64,000 nucleotides of DNA from Agarophyton chilense (lineage: Eukaryota; Rhodophyta; Florideophyceae; Gracilariales; Gracilariaceae), in contig JARGXX010000111.1 in the NCBI GenBank assembly GCA_030374765.1, positions 1,240,001-1,304,000 on the forward strand. The letters run 5' to 3'. The position numbers were made by a program, and so were the translations under genes. This document shows positions 55,991 through 64,000 of the stretch, piece after piece. How positions within the stretch are numbered: the first letter of the stretch is position 1; the number at the start of each line of letters is the position of its first letter. The notes under the pieces are model-generated. The model did no database searches and was not told the DNA's origin. It saw only the letters and a program-made list of their open reading frames with translations.

Positions 55991-56249
55991 GCTTGGTTCC
56001 CGACAGTGCTGTGTATCTCAAACCAGCTGCTTGTCTTCCAGCCCTAATGAAATGTTGTTGAAATAGTTGGCCGTGTGCGTCAGTCGTAGTGGCGAAGGTG
56101 CATGTGACAGCGGACACGAGATCAAACGAGGTGCGTGTGCAGTAGCTCATTTTAACCACGGAAAAGCAAGAACTCGCCGTAAGCGGGTTCGCTAAAGTCA
56201 TATTCTAGCTCCACGGAGCAATAACCTCAAATCTCTTTCAAATGCTTCT
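55991..56249. other. Spacer upstream of the DUF4079 fragment
   Basis: Probably the 5' leader or promoter of the captured gene. Its minus frame is open but has no domain. Confidence 0.35.
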
Positions 56250-57395
56250 TTCAGTCATAATCTATCTTGTCGTCTTCGACATTTAGAAGCGACGACAGTG
56301 AGAAATCTTCCTCAACTTCTATTCCCAGTGCTTGAGCTATATCAGGCATCATGTCTGCAAGCACATCAACAATCTGGTACTTAACTGCGCGAATCGGGGC
56401 CAGGGCAGCGGATATCTTCTCAGCCATTGACCACCCTTTTGGTCTTTTCTATTCTTTTGTTCGCCAGTGCTCTTCTGTGTGCCCTTGCTCAAGAAGCCAA
56501 CTTCCAGGACATATTTGCTTTCGTGCATAGTCAACATGTTGTTTCGCTCTCTTTGCTTATGGTACTTAAATTCATGAAGACGAAGTGAATTGGTACCAAT
56601 AGGTTCTTCTCCTGCACGTCTTGCAGTACGTCGGAAATAATAGTGTCGACAGCTGTCGTACAGACGTTCCGGCACCGGTACATCCCTCTCGAAGGAGTAG
56701 CCAATGAGCGTCTCTTCAGTGAGTAGCTTACGGTGATGCTCGCGAAGCCACTTCTCAAGCGGCACGCAGGTGGTCGCCAATCCATCGACAGTCTCAGAGT
56801 GATTATAGTCAGCGACAACATATATGTTCCGCGCTGGAGCGAGACGGAGAGCTTCTGGTATTTGAATGTCGAAAACTAGTACATCCAGAATGTTGCAGTG
56901 GGCTTCGTACGCGCCTTGTTTGCAGGATAGCGCCCCGCTTAGACTGCTCTGGTCTGAGCGAGACCGCTGAAATAGCACACTCTGCCCATAGCTTGCCAAC
57001 TGCGTTTCGTAGGAACTTAATGTCACGAAGACCGACCAAAGAAATTTTCAACACGGAGTCAGAGAGAGCGTATGGGAGATGGTGGTGCTGGCATGGGACG
57101 TTAAATAGCAATTTATGGTGGCATGAGTTGGAAATCGTCGAGAATCTCACCTTCAATAACACCAGGATTCACGGAGAATACAGGGTACCACTTTGCAAAC
57201 TGAAGAGAAGGCTCGGCCGTATCTAACTCCGCACAGGGCATATTTGATCTTCCAAGGTATTCCATGATTTCCCCGTCGTCGTCGTCATATATCAAAACGT
57301 TCAAGTTGAGCTTCCTTTCTCCATCTCTCATGTTGACATCCATGACGGTCACGACGGGGCGTGCTGCCGGCACGCGCGGAGGAGAGAAAGAATGA
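56250..57395 (-). pseudogene. Ferlin-like multi-C2-domain protein, fragment
   Basis: On the minus strand, in shifting frames: LNVLIYDDDDGEIMEYLG then AKWYPVF and GEILDDFQLMP (about 57330-57120), a C2-domain end; SDSVLKISLVGLRDIKFLRN (about 57070-57010), like the start of the next ferlin C2 domain; and NILDVLVFDIQIPEALRLAP with ARNIYVVADYNH and TTCVPLEKWL (about 56910-56740), like the ferlin pattern of ...V.D......AP.L.I.V.D followed by the GT..IPLE block. The tail (KISAALAPIRAVKYQIVDVL, DFSLSSLLNVEDDKIDYD) ends near 56270. Ferlins are membrane-trafficking proteins with calcium-binding C2 domains. Frameshifts and a missing rest of the protein make this a broken fragment. The ferlin label is tentative. 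Confidence 0.45.
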
Positions 57396-58452
57396 AAGGA
57401 GAAGAGCGGGAAGAGCGGGATCGGAGGCACAGCGGCGCCAGCCCGACCGAGAGCGCTCGGCTACGGCATCGCTTCGATAGTGGTTGCACACGCTCTCTGT
57501 GAGCGGCTTCGTGCACGACGATTATGGAGCCAATGGTCTCCAGATTGGTAACGCGTCGCGCAGCAGGTCACTACTGTACGCAACAGTGGACAAACAGTGT
57601 GAAAGAAGTGGTGAATCTGCATGCATGCATGATTTTCGCGGAGGTAAGTTATCTGGTAGAGTACAGTACAATGGTCATACAGAAAGAGAAAATGTTTTGG
57701 AAGGACAGCCGATCATGATGGGTGGCTTGAAAATGTACACGATAACAAATTGTGGCTTTCCGCGCTTTACGGGCAGTACGCTGGAATGAGACCTGATGGT
57801 GAGGCATGCCCGTTCACCCATTCCCACTTGCGAGACTTTGACCTTATCAATTCGCCGCTCACGAGAGAATGTGCTCTCCACCTCCCCAATCGCGAGATGC
57901 AATGCTCTTCCCACCGTGGCGCATCTGCAAGGATAAAGTATGCCCTTCTTGATGGCAGTATGCACTGTTTTCTGTTCTTGGTGTTCGCAAACTGAGGTTC
58001 GTTTTTCAGTAAGCAGGTTCGTATTCGAGTGTCCTCGGTTTTTGACTCTTCAAGCTGCTTTGAGGCTCAGGCTAGAACACTTAATTACTTTTCTCTTGCT
58101 CCCAGAATGGCTAGATTGGTAGTAGTTCCTTTTGTTCTTGTCATTTTGTTGCGCTCGCATGGTTTGTTCTCAAGATTCTACATACTCAGCGACACGCAGT
58201 TACTCTTTTCTACAGCTAATTCATTGGTTTATTGGTTTTTCTTTCTTTGTATTTACTATCTTAATACATACGTTTGCATTCTTTTACGGGTTCGTTGTAC
58301 TACCATTCATGTTCTTGCTAGGATAGATTTATCCATTGGATGAGTACGTTATTCGAAAAAACTTTCAACTAACTCCTTTCTTTTGCTGAGCTTCAATATT
58401 GCGTTTCCGTCAAGTGTCATACCTTTTGCGGTGAAATGGTACACATATGAAA
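57396..58452. other. No supported gene
   Basis: Between the ferlin-like fragment and the CACTA-like genes. T-rich on the plus strand from about 58080 to 58330. A 101-codon plus ORF (57484-57789) has no recognisable feature. Confidence 0.4.
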
Positions 58453-59847
58453 CTAACGCCTGCTTTCGTGTCGGTATTGGAAGCGTGTAACGGTTCGTCG
58501 GGCTCCTAGATTTCTAGAAACACGGGGCTGTCTGCTGCCAGTAATATTCTCACAGTCATGCGAGTTATTGGTTTGCGAAAATTGCACTGTAGCAGGACGT
58601 AATGCAGGAGTGCCGGATTGAGCTGTGGTTCGGGCTCTGGAAGCATAAAACGGGGTCGAGCCAGCGTGAGCAGCAATTACCCTTTCGAGAACAGCAGGAC
58701 TTATAAGAGACGCTAACTGCGATGAACTCAATCGATCAAAACCTGCAGAAACGGCATCAACATCTGCTCCATCGTCGATGGTGTTAGCTGGTTCGGTACT
58801 TTCTCAATCTTCATTTTGGTTGGCAGTAGACTTCTCTAACTGAGATATGGGTACGTCTTCGTCGTTGGGACCAGGATCAGAATCCTGGTCTTCGTTGTCC
58901 AAGTTTCGTGCACCAGGTAGGTTTGTGGCCCTATTTCCTTGACTCGATAGGTTGTAATCACTGTGAAGCGCATCGCTTTCTTCTGACGAATGGAGGTCTG
59001 AGAATGAATGCATGCCAATGACATGAGAAACCGGTATACCCAAAGGACTCGATATTTGGCGAGCATCATTTAGGACTCTTTCTACTCCGCCAACAATTGA
59101 TTGGTCACCAGAACCAACGCGCGAATGCTGCATATCCGGGGTAGGAGTTGTACGTTTCAACTGCGTGGAAGGTAAGATGTGCACACCAAAGGCTCCTCGA
59201 GAGCTATTTGAAGATGTGCGAACTGTGTTCTGATGATTCGGAAGTGCTGGCAATGTCGAAGGACCAATGAGGTCTATTCGACGCCTTTGTGTTAATCCGT
59301 TGCCAGCAAGGGCGCCGTTCGGTTCTGGAACTTGCTTCGAAGACTTGCACTTCTGAATGAAGAACTGTTCAACTCCCCAGTTTGATGCACCCTGCGCAAA
59401 AACCATCATGCTAGGCTTGGCACTGGCTGCATCTAACATTCTCTCCGCCAATGACTTGTTTTCCTTGTATATCGCTGACCAACTCTTTCCTTCCCAACCT
59501 CCAGGAAGCATCAAAGCCAATATGTTACATACGCAATCCTTAGCATGCGCATTGATACCCTCATCCGGAACGTCTTCAGGTACGTTAATGAGCCTTCGAG
59601 AGTCGGCGACTGGAGGTTTCGCATTTGTTTCCATTATTAATTCCCGAAAGGCTTTTGCAAGATTTGGGTCTCGACCAAATCTTGCTTGGAATCGTTTTGG
59701 TTTGTACAGAGGGGGTCGGAAGGGCTGGGGATGAATGGTATCAACCCTGTATTTGATGTAATGCATTTCGTCTTCTATTTTTGACAGTTTGAGCATGGCT
59801 CGATCCAGTTTTGATTTCAGTACATTAAGATCATCACAAAATGCCAT
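58453..59847 (-). pseudogene. CACTA-associated second protein (tnpA-like), one in-frame TGA
   Basis: From the ATG at 59847 the frame runs to 58453 with a single TGA at 58804-58806, about 465 codons in all. It begins MAFCDDLNVLKSKLDRAMLK, a heptad-like coiled coil (about residues 5-45), then FRPPLYKPKRFQARFGRDPN, a globular-looking part through SWSAIYKENKSLAERMLDAA, and a long hydrophilic Ser/Asp/Glu tail (DNEDQDSDPGPNDEDVPIS). It is transcribed away from the tnp2 gene with only about 165 bases between the starts. That position, and the absence of any other family match, make it the likely accessory or DNA-binding protein of the transposon. Function inferred from position only. Confidence 0.5.
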
Positions 59848-60013
59848 CTCCAAATGAGTTACGAATTTGGATTTGTATGGAAGTATAGTACGAGCTCGGG
59901 GCTAAGCTTGGTCTGTGCGAGGAAGATGGAGATGCAGCTGCACTTATATCCTCCAATATTTTCGGTTCGTTTATAATATTTTCTGAACAGGCCTCGAATG
60001 GAAAGAAGATGCG
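59848..60013. promoter_or_regulatory. Divergent promoter region of the CACTA-like gene pair
   Basis: 166 bases separate the two start codons. It contains TATAATATTTTC-like AT-rich sequence near 59970-59985. It presumably drives both genes. Confidence 0.4.
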
Positions 60014-61922
60014 ATGCCACCTAACTGCCAAGTTTCAGTTTATTCTATTCTATGTCTTCATTTTCATTTTTCAGGAATTGAATTCATTTTGCTCCTCGAC
60101 ATTGTGAGGCAAGTAAGACTGACTGCCGTGAATGAATGTTTTCAAACAATGGAGCGGTATGCGTGTCTTCCGTGGTTTCAATGTCGATGTAGAATAGGAA
60201 AGCCAGTGAGCCTGTCGACGATGCGGAACCATCGTCGGGAGGCCAACAGGCGTCGGAAACCGGTTGGACGTGGACTGTTTATTTGGGGCCCAAAGCTGAA
60301 GGCGGGGCAAACGAAGTATCACCAATTCGAATGTTTTGATGACCTGAGTGAGCACCCGACTGACGAAGAGCTTGTGGCGGCCGACGAAGAAATTGGTATA
60401 GAAGATGCAGTGCGAAATATTCAGGATTCCATCCAATCCTCGCATGGTGAAGACTTGTCTCCGGGAAGCAAAAGCGGTTTGATTATGTCACAAGAGGAGT
60501 GTACTCTTGGGAGAGAAAATAGCCCTCCACCACCACCGATTCAATCCCTTGGACGTTTGTCCGCCAATCAAGATAGATCAGAAGACAATCTAGAAGGAAA
60601 TGGAGGGGATAAATCCTCTAAAAATGATGAGGTACAAGAAACCCAATGCACCACCGGAAGAAACGTTCAGTCAACATACTGTGAAAATGAGGAAGTACTG
60701 TCAGAGATGAATCTGAACAGGAAATTGGGATCTCTCGCGCGAATTGTAACACCAATGATTCCTATGGTGAAGCATTTCAACCCGTTCTACACTCCATTCC
60801 AGGCATGGAAGAAAGTGGTTCCTCGAAGGAGACGACTTCCGCCGTAGGTGATACAGGAATGGTGGAACCAGTTGTAGTACATCAAAGCTCAAGGGGTGAC
60901 GGACTAGCACATGATGAAGGTTTGCACTCTTCTCAACATTCTGAAATTGTTGCAGGAGAGGGTAGCTCATACGAAAATGACGACATCGGCGGAACCCAAC
61001 ATGCATCATCATCAATCAGAGGTCTCGGTGCCTGGGTAACAGCACAAAGAAGAGTCGTTGACATCTATCACAAGAATAATTTAGAGTTTACGGTTATGGA
61101 CGATATCTTGAATATCGTGGATGCCCCTTGCAAAAGCTGGAAGACAGTTACCAGCTACATCTGCAGAAGCACTGGGCTGTCCGGTAATCTCGAGAAGTAC
61201 GCTATATGCCCAGGACACAGGGCATTCGTTGAACTCGATGTTGGGGGGAACTCGGCAAGAAATGAATTAAGTTCAGCTGTACCGCAAGCAAGCGACTGTG
61301 ATGTATGTGGAAAATCAGCCCCGCCAGAGCTTGATGATGCTGGAGAGGTGTACAAATATCTACCAATCTTGCCAAGAATTGAAAAAATGGTGCTTGACCC
61401 AGAAATGTGTGAGCAGCTATATCATTATCGTTGGGAATCTGCGCGTGATTCTTGTGAGGGAATCCTCAGTGACTACATGCACGGGAGTCAGTACGCTCTC
61501 CTTCAGCAGAAATACGGCGGTGAGGAGGGAATGAAGTACGATATCTTCATCGGAGCGTCCACAGATGGGTTTCAAATCTTTAAGAACAACCTCTACGATG
61601 TTTGGATACTCTCAGCCTTAAATTTAAACCTCCCTCCCAACCGTCGTTATCGAATGCACAATGTGCTGCCACTGGCTTTCATTCCGGGACCTAAGCAGCC
61701 CAAGAACCTGCAGTCGTTTCTTATCCCGCTTTTGAATGAAATTCATCGCTCTCTAGCAGCTGAGGGTGGCATTCTACTTTTTCATGACGGCGTACAACGC
61801 AAAGTACGCATTCATCTTCTTTTCTTTTCAGGTGATCAACCAGCCATTTCAAAGGTCGCATGCCTTGCCGGACCAAACGGTAAGACGCCGTGTCGTGAGT
61901 GTGAGATACGTGGGCATCATCA
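60014..61922 (+). pseudogene. CACTA-type transposase (tnp2 / Transposase_21), 3' truncated
   Basis: Two overlapping plus frames: 60014-60847 and 60805-61935 (coding sequence proper ends at 61922). The first begins near a Cys-containing zinc-finger-like segment, MERYACLPWFQCRC followed by VSLSTMRNHRREANRR, as in the W..C.C....VS..T...H N-terminus of tnp2-type proteins, then an acidic Ser-rich linker. The second carries the core: ILSDYMHGSQYALL, IFIGASTDGFQIFKNNLYDV (the STDGF...K...Y.VW signature with the first Asp), LNLNLPPNRRYRMHNVLPLA, FIPGPKQPKNLQSFLIPLLNEI (the PGP..P...FL.PL motif), LLFFSGDQPAISKVACLAGP and TPCRECEIRGH (the CP.C motif). It stops right after this block, at the edge of the insertion, so the rest of the catalytic domain is missing. 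One frameshift near 60805-60845. Confidence 0.8.
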
Positions 61923-61923
61923 A

Positions 61924-63126
61924 GTACACACCTAACCGCTGCAAGAAGTTCAGAACTGAAATAGCGTCAGCTCCGGAGAAGGAATGTCCCTTCATCTGGA
62001 CATTCAACTTCTTTTGGTAGCTCGCGATTCCCCGCGCTACCTTCGAGTTGTACTTCCGACTACGGTCGTTGAGCCGGTACGTACGGTAGTCCACCACCTT
62101 GGTGAACAATTCGTTCAGCGGCTTGATGCGCCTGGGTGCCGATTTCTCCGAACGGGAACGATACCGGTCGGAGCGCCTTCTGCGATCAGAACGGTTTGAA
62201 TCAGAGTCACTGTCAGTCCGGGAAACGGCATCCGAACTATCCGAGCGGTCAGAATCAGTGTCCGAATCGGAGGAGCGTCGTTTCTGTCTACGACGACGGC
62301 TCTTCCGCGCGCGACGGTGGCGATCCGAATCGGAGTTGGAATCAGCCCTACCGCCCTTCTTGCGGCGGCCTCTTTCCACGTCATCAGAGGAAGAGTCGTC
62401 TGAATCTCCGTTCGGATCATCTCGGCGTGAATTAACCGGACGGGCTGGGACCATGGGGGCACTCTTCTGTCCCCATTCATGTGGTTCCAGGATCCGTTCG
62501 GGTTCGTGGTCTGGGGCTACGTCCGGGCGGCCCATTGAAAACATTGGGAGGGGTGGCAACGTCGCCGTTGCCGTGTAAACTGCCGGTCGGTCTTCCTTAT
62601 TTCCTTTTCCAAACCCGATCGGTGTCAACTGCTGCAGCACCTCTTCGACGGTCTCGCGCATCATCGGGGAGATGATTTTGGAGAGCCACTCCGGTAGGCG
62701 CTCGTGCAGATAACGCTCAACCCGAACGGGAACACGGGACTCGATCTCGGTCTTGACCTTATAGTGCCAATACGGTTCAAGTTCCTTCCACAGTTCTGTA
62801 AGCATCCGCGGAGGGATATTCGGAGGGTCCTGTCCGATCGGAGCCGGGGACTGCTGGGCAGACCCTGCAGCGGCCGAACTCACTGGGGGGCTTTCGTACC
62901 GTGCGGATGAGGAAGCGGAGGGCCCAGGGGGCCTCGAGGTTTTTCGGACGAGAACCTCGGGGTTCCCAAGGGGGGATTCCAGGGTAGGTGCAGTGCTGCG
63001 GGTGCTGCGGCGGCCAACCGAAGCGGTGCCCGAAGCGGTCTGCAGGGGTGGCTCGCTGGACGAAGCCAATTCTTTTTCGACATCAACCCGTGCGGTCGAA
63101 TCCACGTTTGCGTCACGGGACTGCAT
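61924..63126 (-). pseudogene. Chromovirus gag, N-terminal part, with Arg/Ser/Asp-rich tract
   Basis: The frame is open from 63180, but the first ATG is at 63126 (MQSRDANVDSTARVDVEKEL). A Pro/Ser-rich start is followed by a folded-looking part (LTELWKELEPYWHYKVKTEI, HERLPEWLSKIISPMMRETV). Next is a long tract of Asp-Ser and Arg-Ser residues (about 62420-62130: GRRKKGGRADSNSDSDRHRR, SRRRRQKRRSSDSDTDSDRS), then KPLNELFTKVVDYRTYRLND and MKGHSFSGADAISVLNFLQR, the start of the capsid C-terminal region, where the 10.7-kb insertion begins. Beyond 61923 the frame continues for 25 codons of inserted DNA only. The RS/SD tract is unusual for gag and could act in RNA binding. Confidence 0.75.
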
Positions 63127-63199
63127 CGCGTGACTTCTTTTCCAGATCTGATCTAACCGTTCGGTAAACACGAATTCCACTTCTAAGTCGGGAGACCAA

Positions 63200-63762
63200 T
63201 GTGAGATAGCGCCAAAAGGCGTGTAAGTTTCCTAGAGGCGCGATCCGTGCGGAGTCCGTAAGCGGGGCGTGCGTGTCACACGAGGCCGGTCGAGGAACGG
63301 TGACACGTGGAGACGAGCGCCAGCACCGGGCGGTCGTAGGGAGACTAGGCGGTTGGGAACGTCAGGCGCGATCGAGGTACGCGCGAAGAGTCCGAACGGC
63401 TTGTAAACCTGTAGATATCCCGTGCGGAGTAACGCTTCAGGTCTGCTTTAGAAACGATACTTAGACTAGGACGGTGGTGCTTACCCTTTACTGTTTGAAG
63501 GGTGGCGGGGAGCGGAGGTGCATAAGTAGTGTGCACCTCCGAGCTGCAACCCGCATTACAGTCCGTGGTGGCGCCTACACCCACGTGGCGGAAATATCAA
63601 GGGGTGGGGTGCGCGAACTACCTACAACTATGCTACGTGTTAACCTACTGTACATGTCCGTCCGGTGTGCCATCTTCGCACACGTGTGCGACCAGGCCAC
63701 TTGCACTCCGTCCTGACCACGCCCTTCTTACCTGACAACCCGCTCGGATTCACTATACTACA
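63200..63762 (-). repeat. Chromovirus 5' LTR
   Basis: 563 bp, about 97.7% identical by eye to 43802-44364. Directly inside it on the minus strand comes TTGGTCTCCCGACTTAGAAG. This begins with TGG like a primer-binding site, but I could not match it to a tRNA 3' end. Confidence 0.9.
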
Positions 63763-64000
63763 AACATATTTGGTGATGGCACCTTACTGTGTACACTAAA
63801 TACAGTAATTCCTAATTAAATTTCTCCTGTCCCAATCTTTCCATGAAGTAATTCTTCTCATAACTTCTCGTAATCGATTATAGCCCAAACAATAGCTTAT
63901 GAATGCCGTATCGCGACTTCGTAGTATTTCGATCGGTCGAACTCGGTACATCCAGAATGCTACATTTCTTAGGCTGAAGAGGTCTTGGGACATATCATCG
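63763..64000. other. Flank beyond the chromovirus
   Basis: A minus-strand frame (63993-63796) reads SQDLFSLRNVAFWMYRVRPI, EILRSRDTAFISYCLGYNRL and MRRITSWKDWDRRN. It looks protein-like and may be an edge of another gene or a DNA transposon. It is cut by the window end, so it is left unnamed. Confidence 0.25.

Larger units (their letters stand above)
51212..61922. mobile_element. 10.7-kb insertion in chromovirus gag: CACTA-like element with captured gene fragments
   Basis: The segment is flanked by AGTACAC at 51205-51211 and 61923-61929. Deleting it with one repeat copy removes 10,718 bases and joins the two gag halves in the same frame (…FLQRLGVY to SNDTLQ…). The left end carries clustered GAGTAC/GTGCTC variants (51212-51280) resembling CACTA sub-terminal repeats. 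The right end stops inside the tnp2 transposase coding sequence, so a normal right terminus is missing. Contents from left to right: TUP1-like, NOP14, HflX, DUF4079 and ferlin-like remnants, then a divergent tnpA-like/tnp2 gene pair. Confidence 0.8.
43802..63762 (-). mobile_element. Ty3/gypsy chromovirus carrying a 10.7-kb insertion
   Basis: Two 563-bp LTRs in direct orientation (about 13 differences by eye) enclose gag (split), pol with a C-terminal chromodomain and a 1.7-kb 3' non-coding region, all on the minus strand. Without the insertion the element would be about 9.2 kb. The bases outside the LTRs (AAAAA at 43797-43801, AACAT at 63763-63767) do not form a target-site duplication. Confidence 0.88.

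Noticed and set aside
46065..57000. Possible stop-codon reassignment, because several long frames contain only one or two stops
   Set aside because: All three stop codons occur, in place of different residues (Trp, Gln, Ser, Glu, Tyr), and intact genes in the window use ordinary stops. Decay explains it better.
51212..61922. Helitron origin of the gene-fragment cluster
   Set aside because: No TC start, no CTRR end with hairpin and no Rep/helicase; the flanking 7-bp repeat also argues against a Helitron.
63180..63199. Primer-binding site for a common tRNA next to the chromovirus 5' LTR
   Set aside because: The sequence begins TTGGTCTCCCG, but its complement lacks a T-loop pattern at the right distance, so no tRNA can be named.

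Overview
The window looks like nuclear DNA from a transposon-rich photosynthetic eukaryote. A florideophyte red alga such as Chondrus is my best guess, not a demonstrated identity. The clues are compact intron-poor genes with clear TATA boxes and short 5' leaders, a decayed gene for a plastid-type DUF4079 membrane protein with a transit-like N-terminus, eukaryotic gene remnants (TUP1-like, NOP14-like, ferlin-like), and dense Ty1/copia, Ty3/gypsy, piggyBac, PIF/Harbinger and CACTA-like elements. Nearly all open frames of any length belong to mobile elements, and most are broken.

Layout. 1-7.0 kb: a piggyBac transposase pseudogene split by a 923-bp solo LTR with a perfect 5-bp target duplication, a tRNA-like SINE candidate, a small solo LTR carrying heat-shock-element motifs, and a decayed Ty3/gypsy pol. 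7.0-8.3 kb: a foldback (long inverted repeat) element. 8.58-9.22 kb: a TATA-driven orphan gene. 9.2-15.1 kb: decayed sequence with a gag-like ORF and two more copies of the small LTR. 15.6-16.1 kb: a TATA-driven gene for a secreted Gly/Tyr-rich prepro-protein. 16.1-21.2 kb: AT-rich, with a DDE transposase remnant. 21.25-27.27 kb: a Ty1/copia element on the minus strand with both 317-bp LTRs, itself hit by a second copy of the ~920-bp solo LTR. 28.3-36.5 kb: a PIF/Harbinger transposase broken open by a gypsy element (28990-34626, oomycete-type pol, SINE-like insertion inside) plus an AT-rich terminal-inverted-repeat element. 36.5-41.1 kb: a few candidate host genes, including a secreted Asp-rich protein whose tail is a 9-bp minisatellite.

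43.8-63.8 kb is the most unusual part: a Ty3/gypsy chromovirus on the minus strand, with two 563-bp LTRs, gag with an Arg/Ser/Asp-rich tract, a -1 gag/pol overlap, and pol ending in a chromodomain. Its gag is interrupted by a 10.7-kb segment flanked by a 7-bp direct repeat. Removing the segment and one repeat copy restores the gag reading frame exactly. The segment holds a CACTA-like pair of divergent genes (a coiled-coil ORF and a tnp2 transposase cut off at the segment's edge) and a cluster of decayed host-gene pieces: TUP1-like WD40, NOP14 C-terminus, HflX C-terminus fused head-on to the DUF4079 N-terminus, and a ferlin-like C2 protein. This looks like gene-fragment capture by a CACTA-type element, later copied or inserted into the chromovirus.

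The window is therefore mainly a record of nested insertions. Probable working host genes are few: 8724-9224, 15593-15979, 37669-38091, and possibly 36575-37459 and 40828-41121. Motif and family calls come from reading translations by eye, since no database search was possible.
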